Of a DNA stretch of 64,000 nt, positions 18,188-27,200 are shown one piece after another. This stretch comes from UMGS1781 sp045650705. Its GTDB lineage: Bacteria; Bacillota; Clostridia; TANB77; CAG-508. The stretch is taken from positions 1-64,000 of the forward strand of contig JAZRRK010000037.1 in the NCBI GenBank assembly GCA_045650705.1, written 5' to 3'. Position 1 is the first letter of the stretch. Every line of letters starts with the position of its first letter. The position numbers and the translations under genes were made by a program. The notes beneath the pieces are model-generated. The model searched no databases. It was given only the letters and a program-made list of their open reading frames with translations, and was not told the origin of the DNA.

Positions 18188-19538
18188 TCATTGTACCTCT
18201 ATATAAGAATTCGCTTTCGTCTACCTCATCATATTTTCCCTTTAGTATATCTTCTATATCTATTAATGCATCTTTTATATCTACCAATTTTCCTTTTATT
18301 CCAGTATAGTTTTCTGAAACAAACATTGGTTGTGTGAAATAATTTCTTAGTTTTCTTGACCTATAAAAGATTTTTCTATCTTCTTCTGATAATTCATCAA
18401 TTCCTAGTACTGCAATAATTTCTTCTAATTCCTCATAACGAACTAAATATCTTAAACTTTCTTGTACTAAATCATAGTGCTTGTCTCCTACTATTTCTGG
18501 GTCTATTGCTTTACTATTAGATTTGAACACATTTACAGCTGGGTATAAACCTTTTTCTGCTACTTTACGGTCTAATACAATTTGTCCATCTAAGTGAGTT
18601 GTTATTGCTTGTACTGCTTCGTCTGTAATATCATCTGCTGGAATGTATATTGCTTGGAATGATGTTATTGAGCCATTTCCTGTTGAATTTATTCTTTCTT
18701 CCACTTCGCTTATATCTGATGCCATTGTTGTTGGGTATCCATTTTCAATTGGCACTCTTTTTAATTCTGTTGATATTTCTGATTTTGCTTGTATAAAACG
18801 GTATATATTATCTATGAAAATTAGAACGTCCTGTTTTTTCTCATCTCTTAGGTATTCTGCTAGTGTTAAGCCAGAATATACGGCTTTTGATCTCGAACAA
18901 GGATTTTCACCCATTTGCCCAAATACCATGGCCATTTTATCTAATAGCTCATCTCTTTCCATTTCATCATATAATTCTTTACCTTCTCTTGAACGTTCTC
19001 CTACTCCTACGAATACAGCATTAGATCTAAATTTCTTGTATACGTTGTTTATGATTTCTTTAATTAGAACTGTTTTTCCTACACCGGCTCCTCCTAGTAA
19101 TCCCATTTTATATCCTTTTTGTAATGGGGCAAAGAAGTCCAGGGCTTTAATACCTGTCCATAATGGTTCATTGTTGATGCTTATTTCTTCTATTCCTATC
19201 TTTCTTTCATAGACATTTCTTGTTTTACTAGATTCAATCATAGCATCATTGTCTATTGTTTTTCCATATGGGCTAAATACTCTTCCTAACATTTTATCTG
19301 AATATTCAATTTGAAGTCCACCTTCTTTTTTTACAACCTCTAAACCTTTTTTTAATCCTATTACTCTTTCAAAAGGTACTGCATAGGCAATATCTTGTTC
19401 CATTTCTACTACTTCAAAATCGTATTCTTTTTCATCTAATTTACATGTAACAACATCTTTTATTTGTATTTGATTATCATATAATAATATTTTTACATTC
19501 AACTCTGAAATTTCTAAAATTCTTCCAATGCTTTCCAT
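18180..19538 (-). CDS. atpD: F1-ATPase beta subunit (divergent)
   Basis: The protein has 452 residues, slightly short for beta (about 465). All catalytic features are kept: P-loop GGAGVGKTVLIKE (near 149-161), the catalytic GERSREGKELYDEM, Walker B VLIFIDNIYRF, and the DELSEED lever motif exactly in VLGIDELSEEDRKIFYRSRK. It is therefore expected to hydrolyse ATP. The N-terminal barrel is quite divergent from housekeeping AtpD. It starts 1 bp after gamma, with a GGGGAAA ribosome binding site before ATG 19538. Because the membrane sector lacks a proton-binding c subunit, this beta probably powers mechanical work rather than ATP synthesis. It is almost surely a second set beside a normal atp operon elsewhere, which cannot be checked here. 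Confidence 0.93.
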   Translation of the reverse strand: MESIGRILEISELNVKILLYDNQIQIKDVVTCKLDEKEYDFEVVEMEQDIAYAVPFERVIGLKKGLEVVKKEGGLQIEYSDKMLGRVFSPYGKTIDNDAMIESSKTRNVYERKIGIEEISINNEPLWTGIKALDFFAPLQKGYKMGLLGGAGVGKTVLIKEIINNVYKKFRSNAVFVGVGERSREGKELYDEMERDELLDKMAMVFGQMGENPCSRSKAVYSGLTLAEYLRDEKKQDVLIFIDNIYRFIQAKSEISTELKRVPIENGYPTTMASDISEVEERINSTGNGSITSFQAIYIPADDITDEAVQAITTHLDGQIVLDRKVAEKGLYPAVNVFKSNSKAIDPEIVGDKHYDLVQESLRYLVRYEELEEIIAVLGIDELSEEDRKIFYRSRKLRNYFTQPMFVSENYTGIKGKLVDIKDALIDIEDILKGKYDEVDESEFLYRGTMNE

Positions 19539-19539
19539 T

Positions 19540-20322
19540 CTATTTCCCCTTATTCCTTAGTTTTATAAAGTTTTCTACAACTTTCTTAAAGCTCTTTTTG
19601 TTCTTTTCTTTTCTCTCTATTCTTTTGTTTTCTTGTTCGATTTCATCAATCTTTTTTAATGATTCATTTGTAATTGTTTGTCTCATTACATTTTCTGATG
19701 CATAACTATTTTCCACAGCAACTCTTATTTCATAGCTTAGATATAATACTATAATGTTTAGCAATATTTTGTTTATATCTCCCTCTACAGTATAGTCTTC
19801 TCTATAAAGACCTTTCTTTTTATCTGAGTTTTCTAATGGTAACAGTTTTTTCTTTATAAGCTCAATGTGACTAATATTATAATAATGATTGTATATAATA
19901 TTAATTTCACTATTTTTGGCTCTTTTTATGCTTTCATATAATATTTCTTCAATCTCTTTATGTCTTTCCATATATTCTTCTTTTGTTAAACTTAATACTA
20001 CATTTTGCTTTTCTTGGCTTATTTTTTTACCTATTATAATTTTATCTGCATCTACTTCTTCTTTTGCTTTATTATTAACGTTAGTATTGAAATTTCCACA
20101 AAAACCTAAGTCGTTCCCTATATATATGTTTAACGGTCTTTTGTTTTTGTTTAGTTTTAATACTTTTTTATCTAATATTAAGTTTCTATTATTAAGAATA
20201 TTATCCGCAAAATCTGTTAATTCTTTTTCGTAATTAAAGTATTTTTCTGCGGTTTTTCTAGAAGAATCTACTCTTAATAAAGAGTGAAAGTTCATTACCT
20301 TTACTACACTTTTGATTCTCAT
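19540..20322 (-). CDS. atpG: F1-ATPase gamma subunit (divergent)
   Basis: The protein has 260 residues, against about 285 for standard gamma. The two long helices are present: MRIKSVVKVMNFHSLLRVDS at the N-terminus, and SYASENVMRQTITNESLKKI near residues 205-225, which is the conserved SE-x-x-x-R-x-x-A motif with changes. The central Rossmann-like part keeps NIYIGNDLGFCGNFNTNV, the counterpart of the SDRGLCGGLN motif. The C-terminus has an extra basic extension of about 30 residues. Gamma is the rotor shaft linking alpha3beta3 to the c ring. The start overlaps the alpha stop (ATGA). The shaft being kept argues for real rotation in this complex. Confidence 0.9.
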   Translation of the reverse strand: MRIKSVVKVMNFHSLLRVDSSRKTAEKYFNYEKELTDFADNILNNRNLILDKKVLKLNKNKRPLNIYIGNDLGFCGNFNTNVNNKAKEEVDADKIIIGKKISQEKQNVVLSLTKEEYMERHKEIEEILYESIKRAKNSEINIIYNHYYNISHIELIKKKLLPLENSDKKKGLYREDYTVEGDINKILLNIIVLYLSYEIRVAVENSYASENVMRQTITNESLKKIDEIEQENKRIERKEKNKKSFKKVVENFIKLRNKGK

Positions 20323-21662
20323 CTATTTTCCTCACCTAACTCTTTAAATTTATCAAGGATTTGTTTCTCAGAAAGTGGGCAATATTTAGGTTGTTTAAGC
20401 TCTTCTTGTATTTTTCTTCCTTCTAGCATTTTTCTTCTTAGTTCTGGACTCATTTCATCCATATTTGCAAGTTCGTATACTTCTTTAGTTTCTAAGTAGC
20501 TTAGGAATTTTCTTCTTACACTTGCTCCTAGCTTTTTCATTTTTTCGTTTTGTACTGCTCCTCCAAGTCTTGATACTGATACTCCATAGTTTATAGCTGG
20601 TTTTTGACCTTTACTGAATTCTTTTTCAGAAAGCACTATTTGTCCATCTGTAATTGATATTATGTTTGTTGAAATATAATCTGTTATATCTCCACCTTTA
20701 GTTTCTACTATTGGTAATATTGTGATTGAACCACCATTTTTATGTTGACATCCTTTTTCTAATAGTCTCGAATGTAAGTAGAATATATCTGCTGGATATG
20801 CTTCTCTACCTGGTGTTTTTCCAGATATCAAGCTTATTTCTCTGTAGTTATCAGCATGTGCTTTTAAGTCATCTATAACTACTAAGACATCTTTTTTCTT
20901 ATTCATATATTCTTCTGCAATTGATAGCCCTACATATGGAATTAAGCTTATTACCGGTGGAGTATCATCATTTGTTGCTACGCACATCATTGTATATGAT
21001 AATGCATTTCTTTTTAATAATTCATTATATATGTTTCTTATTTCTTTCTTTGTTTTTCCTACTGCAATATATATACATACTGTATTTTCACCATATTCTT
21101 TTCTTATTACACCTTGATTTACAATAGTATCTAGAGCTATTTGTGTTTTTCCAGTCTTTTTATCTCCTATTATTAATTGTCTTTGACCTTTTCCAATAGG
21201 ATACATTAGGTCTATACCTGCAATTCCTGTTAACATTGGTCTACATACGTCTCTCCTATCCATAATAGGAACAATTGGGTTTTCTATGTTTATATATGTT
21301 GTTTTTTCAAAACTACGACCAGTTAATAAATCTACTCCGAATAAGTCTGTTATTCTTCCCATTGCTTCTGGTGCGAAAATTGCTTTAAATTGTTCACCTG
21401 TTGAACTTACAGTATCGCCAACTTGAATTGGTGCATATTGTTTAACAATAGCAATCGTTACAGACTCTTCTTTTATTTGGTTAACATATCCCATTGCTTT
21501 TTCCCAAATTGTTACTTTTTCAAAAAAAGATACATTTTCTAATCCTGATACTTCGATAATGTAATCTTTTACGCTTATTACTTTCCCTGCTTCAAATACG
21601 TTTTGGTCATTTTTAATTTGCTCTATTTTTTTACTTATTAATTCATCAATATGTGTACTCAT
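20319..21662 (-). CDS. atpA: F1-ATPase alpha subunit (short, divergent)
   Basis: The protein has 447 residues, about 55 fewer than usual; the N-terminal helix that binds delta is reduced and the C-terminal bundle is short. The non-catalytic P-loop is altered to GDKKTGKTQIALDTI (usual GDRQTGKTA). The arginine finger is kept in YGVSVSRLGGAVQ. Other family motifs are VVDDLKAHADNYREISLISG (standard Y-D-D-L-S/T-K-x-A-x-x-Y-R; here the change to I-D-D-L-K-A is visible), GREAYPADIFYLHSRLLEKG and GSITILPIVETKGGDITDYI. The finger means the catalytic sites on beta can be completed. It begins 11 bp after the fused b-delta gene, following the usual atp order. Confidence 0.93.
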   Translation of the reverse strand: MSTHIDELISKKIEQIKNDQNVFEAGKVISVKDYIIEVSGLENVSFFEKVTIWEKAMGYVNQIKEESVTIAIVKQYAPIQVGDTVSSTGEQFKAIFAPEAMGRITDLFGVDLLTGRSFEKTTYINIENPIVPIMDRRDVCRPMLTGIAGIDLMYPIGKGQRQLIIGDKKTGKTQIALDTIVNQGVIRKEYGENTVCIYIAVGKTKKEIRNIYNELLKRNALSYTMMCVATNDDTPPVISLIPYVGLSIAEEYMNKKKDVLVVIDDLKAHADNYREISLISGKTPGREAYPADIFYLHSRLLEKGCQHKNGGSITILPIVETKGGDITDYISTNIISITDGQIVLSEKEFSKGQKPAINYGVSVSRLGGAVQNEKMKKLGASVRRKFLSYLETKEVYELANMDEMSPELRRKMLEGRKIQEELKQPKYCPLSEKQILDKFKELGEENR

Positions 21663-21673
21663 TTTTTCTTCTC

Positions 21674-22504
21674 CTATATACTATAATCATACATTTTTCC
21701 TTTGTAGTGTATAATAACACCCTCTGACATGTTTTTGTAAAAGTATGTTTTTATCTTTGGGTCTAAATTATCATATTTTAGGTCTTCTCTACCTATATAT
21801 ATATAGATAGTTGGATCTATTCTTTTTATTCTTTCTTGTAATTTTTCTATTAGATTTCTAATTGTAAATTGACCTTTGTGAATTTTGTTTCCGTCTATAT
21901 TTATCCATTTTCTTTCTTCTTCTGTTAAAACAGATTGTACTAATTCATATTGGTCTTCTTTTGATAATGTTGAACATTCATATAATATTTTTTTATTAAA
22001 TTGATTACAAAAATCTACCAATACTTTATATTCTTTTTCATCTTCATTTGTTTTATGCTCTGTTATAAATTTTTTTATTGTTTCTTCAATGTCTAAATTG
22101 AATTTTTTCTTTAATTGTTTATAATTGCTAAAGAAAGATGCTTCTTTATATTGCGGAGTTGGAATATCATATATAACTTCCGGCCTCCTTGGAATCTCTT
22201 TTTGTATGCCTTTATATTCTCTCATCTTTGCTAGCACTTCTTCTATTTTTTCGCTGAATATTTCCTCTGGTGCATTTTGTATTTGCTTTGTTGAATTTAA
22301 TTTTCTTTTTTCTTCTTCAATTTGCTTTCTTAGGCTTTCTAATTCATTTTCCTTTTCTTCTACTAAATAGTTATACTCTTGTAACTTATCTAAAAACCAT
22401 TTTTTCGCACTTTGATTTATTCTTTTTATAACATTATTAAATATGAATACTGAAAATCCAAGCATTATAATTACAATTACTATATTTGCTATGATTATTT
22501 CCAT
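21674..22504 (-). CDS. Peripheral stalk protein: fusion of F0 b-like and F1 delta-like parts
   Basis: The protein has 276 residues. An N-terminal membrane helix (IIIANIVIVIIMLGFSVFIF) is followed by a charged coiled coil (about 28-90: KKWFLDKLQEYNYLVEEKEN) as in subunit b. After a Pro-rich linker (RRPEVIYDIPTP), residues about 115-276 resemble delta. The C-terminus DPKIKTYFYKNMSEGVIIHY then GKMYDYSI matches the delta ending (dP-x-L-x-G-G-x-x-I-x-x-x-x-x-x-D-x-S). Fused b-delta proteins are known from some actinobacterial ATP synthases. It lies between c and alpha, where separate atpF and atpH normally sit. This indicates that a stator stalk holding alpha3beta3 still exists. Assignment is by topology and C-terminal motif. 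Confidence 0.72.
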   Translation of the reverse strand: MEIIIANIVIVIIMLGFSVFIFNNVIKRINQSAKKWFLDKLQEYNYLVEEKENELESLRKQIEEEKRKLNSTKQIQNAPEEIFSEKIEEVLAKMREYKGIQKEIPRRPEVIYDIPTPQYKEASFFSNYKQLKKKFNLDIEETIKKFITEHKTNEDEKEYKVLVDFCNQFNKKILYECSTLSKEDQYELVQSVLTEEERKWINIDGNKIHKGQFTIRNLIEKLQERIKRIDPTIYIYIGREDLKYDNLDPKIKTYFYKNMSEGVIIHYKGKMYDYSI

Positions 22505-22530
22505 TTTTTACGCTCCTTTTAGCTTTTGTT

Positions 22531-22776
22531 TTAAGCAATTAGTGGATTATAAAATAATAGTAAAAATGTGAATGCGAATAATAATAGTAAGAATACTGCT
22601 AATATTACTAAAACTACTAATGCTGAGTGTATAACATCACTTTTTGTTTCAGGATTTCTTCCTACTGATTCTGCTACTTTTGCGCCAATTTGTCCAACTC
22701 CTATTCCTATTCCTAAAAATGTTGCTCCCAACATAATTCCTATACTCCATAATGTTGCTACTAAAATTTGTTCCAT
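22531..22776 (-). CDS. atpE: F0 c-like rotor subunit lacking the ion-binding carboxylate
   Basis: The 81-residue hairpin protein has helix 1 with the canonical glycine-rich face (ATFLGIGIGVGQIGAKVAES) and the polar loop VGRNPETKSD, the standard R-N/Q-P motif contacting gamma and epsilon. Helix 2 (VIHSALVVLVILAVFLLLLF, then AFTFLLLFYNP) contains no Asp or Glu at all. Aligned on RNPE with Escherichia coli RQPD, the proton-binding Asp61 position is Ala. The ring can therefore assemble and couple to gamma but should not carry protons or sodium. It sits first in the enzyme part of the block with a AAAGGAGG ribosome binding site. A sequencing error is unlikely because the frame and codon use are clean. 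Confidence 0.88.
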   Translation of the reverse strand: MEQILVATLWSIGIMLGATFLGIGIGVGQIGAKVAESVGRNPETKSDVIHSALVVLVILAVFLLLLFAFTFLLLFYNPLIA

Positions 22777-22789
22777 TTTTTATCCTCCT

Positions 22790-24235
22790 TTAATAATTTT
22801 TTGCTTTTGCTTGTATATTAATTTGTATTGCTTTACCATCAAATTTTGCATTTTCTATTTTTAAAATTATGTCTTTTCCATAATGATAATCTAAACTTCC
22901 TGTCCATCCAGCCGTTGTGGCAGATTTTTCTAAATCAACCTGTGTTCTCTCTTTTGCTTCGCCATCAACATATAAAACTATTTCTGCCTCATCTATGTTT
23001 TGATTTTTATCTAAAATTAATTCAAAATAGATTTTTGTTAATGTTATTTTTGTTATTTTTAATGTTGATGTTACTTTTGTTGTTCTCGCTGATGTAATGT
23101 CTTCTATACTCTCTTCTAAAATTCCCTCATCATTTATTTGTTTTGTTCCTAAAGTAATTTTGTATTCTTGATTCTGATTCAAACCAGTAATTCTATATTT
23201 GTTTTCTTGTTTATCTAATGCTATTGTTTTTGCAGTTCCTGCTCCATCTACTAACAAGTATACTGTTTGATATTTATTTTCTGGATCTATAACATTGTAT
23301 TCTACATCTATATATGTTGAACCTGTGCTTGTCCCTCTCAATTGTACACTCTTTGCAAGTTCCGTCTTTTCTGTTCCATTATTATCTGTTTCTATATTTA
23401 TGTTAGTATTGTTTTGCTGATTATTAATTGTTGTATTATTGTTAATTATTGTACTTTGATTATTTGTAGTAGTACTTTGATTGTTTGTAATAGTGCTTCC
23501 ATTATTTATAACCGTACTTTGATTGTTTGTAGATTGAATTATCGTTGCAGGTTCTTGTTTTTCTTCTGGTTTTACATATTGGTTTGTACTTCCTATAATT
23601 TTCTTTAAATCGATTTCTTCATCATTATAAATCAATTTCTCGTTTGCCACGTCAAATTTAAATGTTTGTGTATTAATTACCATTGGCTTTATTGTTCTAG
23701 AATTTAGTTCATTATTTAATAAATATGTATTTCCTGCTTTATCTATTAAAACTAACAAATACCCTGTTGTACTTAGTGAGCCTGTTTCATTTGTAATGGT
23801 GTTTCCTATTACTATATATTTTCTATCTCCTAGTTTGTATAATTGGTCTTCTGATGTTTTTGATATTGTAGTATTTTGTGTTAGTTTTGCAACAGCTCCA
23901 TCTGTATAAATACGATACATTTTTCCATATAAATTAACTGTTTTTGTACTTTCTTGATATGCTACACATTGTGTTCCTAATTTGTATTCTTCATTTGTAT
24001 CGTTTGTCTTTAAATAATAACTGCCTGTCCACTTTTTTTGTATAGTAGCCTCTTCTTCTAATTGTATTGGGTTATATTCTTCATCATAGAGAAAGTTATC
24101 GCTTTCTATTATATACTCTTCTTTTGGCATTTTTAGTACCATACTCAAACACCAAATTAATATGGCAATAATTCCTATTATGATTATTGTGAATATAGCA
24201 AACGATTTCTTATTGCCTGCCGTTAACTTTCTCAT
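22790..24235 (-). CDS. Bitopic surface protein with Asn/Gln/Ser/Thr linker and Fn3-like domains
   Basis: The protein has 481 residues if started at ATG 24235, which has AAGGAGG 8 bases upstream; an in-frame ATG at 24271 lies within the upstream gene. One N-terminal helix (about 11-33) precedes the membrane-proximal domain (about 40-230) shared by the four surface proteins: LYKLGDRKYIVIGNTITN, GYLLVLIDKAGNTYLLNNE, TFKFDVANEKLIYNDEEI. A low-complexity linker of NNQST/NNGST units (about 245-290) leads to two Fn3-like units with GLNQNQEYKITLGTKQIND. The gene sits between the 1787-residue protein and the c subunit. No known family; a structural surface component anchored near the motor is inferred. 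Confidence 0.78.
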   Translation of the reverse strand: MRKLTAGNKKSFAIFTIIIIGIIAILIWCLSMVLKMPKEEYIIESDNFLYDEEYNPIQLEEEATIQKKWTGSYYLKTNDTNEEYKLGTQCVAYQESTKTVNLYGKMYRIYTDGAVAKLTQNTTISKTSEDQLYKLGDRKYIVIGNTITNETGSLSTTGYLLVLIDKAGNTYLLNNELNSRTIKPMVINTQTFKFDVANEKLIYNDEEIDLKKIIGSTNQYVKPEEKQEPATIIQSTNNQSTVINNGSTITNNQSTTTNNQSTIINNNTTINNQQNNTNINIETDNNGTEKTELAKSVQLRGTSTGSTYIDVEYNVIDPENKYQTVYLLVDGAGTAKTIALDKQENKYRITGLNQNQEYKITLGTKQINDEGILEESIEDITSARTTKVTSTLKITKITLTKIYFELILDKNQNIDEAEIVLYVDGEAKERTQVDLEKSATTAGWTGSLDYHYGKDIILKIENAKFDGKAIQINIQAKAKNY

Positions 24236-24251
24236 GATTTTTTCCTCCTTA

Positions 24252-27200
24252 TTATGTTCCTGTGTATACATATTCTACTGTTGCTGAATCTATTATTATT
24301 TCTCCTTTTTCTGCGTCTTCTTTTATGAATTGTATTTCTATATGATAGATTCCATCTTTTATAATATTTTCTTCTAATGTATACATATAATATTTTTCTT
24401 CTGATGCTGTAATAACTCTTGGTACAAATTCTACTGTTCTACTAGATAAATATCCACTTGTATTATAAACAGAGTATCTTACCTTATCAATTTCTTCTAA
24501 TTTATAGCTTTCTGTGAACCTTAAGTCTATTTGAGCTTCATCTTTTTCATTTGTAAGTGCTACAATTTTTCCTATTGTGATTCCATATTCATTTGTTGAT
24601 AATACTATGCAGTCTTTAGTTAGTTGTTTTATGTTTGTATTTTTATTTTCATAATCTAACTCTACAGCTACTCTTAATGTATATTTTCTATTTAAATCTA
24701 CATTCTCTATTGTAAATTTTTTATTAATCTCATCAATGCTGTATGTTCTATTTTTTACTTCTTCTGGTGTAATATCATTTTGCTTATCATCTAGTATTGT
24801 AACTTTATAATTATTTCCTACAATCATGCAATCTTCATCATAAATTGTTATTCTATATTCAATATTGCTTTTTTCTCCATTTAGTACTCTCTCTCCTCTA
24901 ATTGCAATTACTGGTTCTTCTAGTTCTTCTAAATAAAACTCATGTGTTTTCTTTCCTAGTTCCAACTCTATCTCTTCTCCTGATACATTTGTAACATATG
25001 CAAGTGGAATTATTTCAATCTGATATTTTGCACCAAAATCAATTATACTTCCTGGATTTACTTCTAATGATTTTTGCATTTCTTCATTAAATATTCTGTC
25101 ATCTGGTATTTCAATTGCTATTTCCTCATATTGTTGTGTTTCTTCATTGTATTTTGTTAAACGATATTTAATCACATTATATCCCATTGTTCTACCTAAC
25201 TTGTAATTTATGTTTATTGATTTATTTTCATAATCTTCTGGAACATATTCTACGTTTATGTCACTTATTCCTACATCTGTTAGTGTTGAAAAATAATACA
25301 TTTTTCCTATTACTTCATAGTCAATATCATACAAATATTTTTCCTCTTCTATATAATTTCCTGTTTCTTCATTATACGATTTTAAGATTACCCTTAATTG
25401 CATTCCGTAATATGTTTTTGGTGATAAGTTCTCTATTACTATTGCACTACTAAAATCTGATAATTTTTTTTCTATTGTTTTTACTAGTACTGGATTAGCA
25501 CCAGTCTCAGTAGTTTCAAATAAATCAATATAAATTTTATTATCTTTAATCTCTGTTTTTCCATCTTTGATAATATTGGCTTGCATTGTAATTCTAGAAA
25601 GCTCTGATGTGATTCTTAAATTTCCATTTTCGTCTATCAAGCTTATTCCTGGTATTATCTCTTCAAATTTTATTATATTATCTCCTATATGAGTAAGTTC
25701 TGTTTCATATACTTCTTTTTGTAATATTGTTCCATATTCATATAACATTCCTTTTTCACTATATTGTAATGTAATGTTATTTTGATATTTACTATTTACT
25801 GCATTAATAATACTTATCTGATTTGGTGCTGTGTCTGGTTCACGATAATATAAACTTCCCATTGTAGAAGTATTCTCTACAAAATTACCTTCATTATTTA
25901 ATGTGTAATAGTATCCTGCTTCTGAACTTAAGCAAGCTTTCTGATAAATTACATATTCTGATGTTGCGTCATATCCAACATGTCCACTATCATAGTAAGC
26001 CTTAACTAAAACTTCTGTTTCTTTGTTAAGTAAGTTTCCAATATCGTTAAAATTAACTGTTAAATTATTACTATTTGATAATGTTTTTAAATCTGATACG
26101 TATCTTGTACTTCCATCTGTTGCATTTAGTATTACTTGGAATGCTGCTACTTTCTCAATGTTTGATATATTAAATGTACTTCCTGAACTATCTTGTATAT
26201 TAATAACTATACGATTACTATCTAAAGATACTTTATATTTTAGGTTTGAAATATCATTTTCTTGTTCAAAGTATTCTTGTATTAGTATATTTTCTTTTGA
26301 TGTAGTATCTTTCATTACTGATTGTTCTACACTAATCTTTAAATCACCACTATATAAGTTACTAAATGTTATTGTATTAAATTCTCCTTCTGCAGTTTCT
26401 TCTATTTCTTTTGCATCCACAATCTTATTGCCAATTACTGCAACCATTTCATTATTAGTTAGAGCATTATCCACATCTTTTAATTGATATTTATATGTTC
26501 TTGTATTATTTGTAGAGCTTGATGGGTATAGTATAATTTGAGCCATTTCTTTCTCTGGTGATACTGTAACTGATTTTAAAACTACTTTTTCACCTTCAAT
26601 ATATGGTGGATAATATATATCATCAATTTCTCCATTACCATCTAAATCTACTTCTATTTCATATGTAAAATAATATTTGTTACCCCTTGCTAATCCGTCT
26701 TCATCTATAATATCTTTAGCAGTTCCTTTTCCAACATTAAATGTTGCTACTGGAATAATTCCATCTTCGCCTACTTCAATTTCGATAACTTCAACTTCTT
26801 TATTTGTTGTAGCATCTATCGCACGATATCTTACTTTCTTAGCATACCCCCCACTATTGTCATATTTTGCCTGTACACGATATCCTACTACTGTACTACT
26901 TTGTAATTCTTCAGATGGTGTATCACTATTATAATTTCTTATTGGCTCTACGACTAGTGCATCATCTGGATCAGACGGCAAATCAGGCATATATCCATTT
27001 GTTTTAATAACAAACATAGATTGTATTATTGGTATCTCATTTTCATATTCTGTATAATCATACGCATTTGAGACTGTAATTGTATAGTATTCATCTCTGA
27101 AATCTTCGTTTTTTGCTCCAAAGAACGCTGGTGTAATTTCTATTGATTCATCATAATAGTTAGCTTTTAATTCACTGACATATGGTTCTATATTAGTATC

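Noticed and set aside
23390..23560. Tandem NNQST-type repeats as a CRISPR-like or DNA repeat array.
   Set aside because: These are low-complexity coding repeats inside the linker of the 481-residue surface protein. No CRISPR array is visible anywhere in the window.
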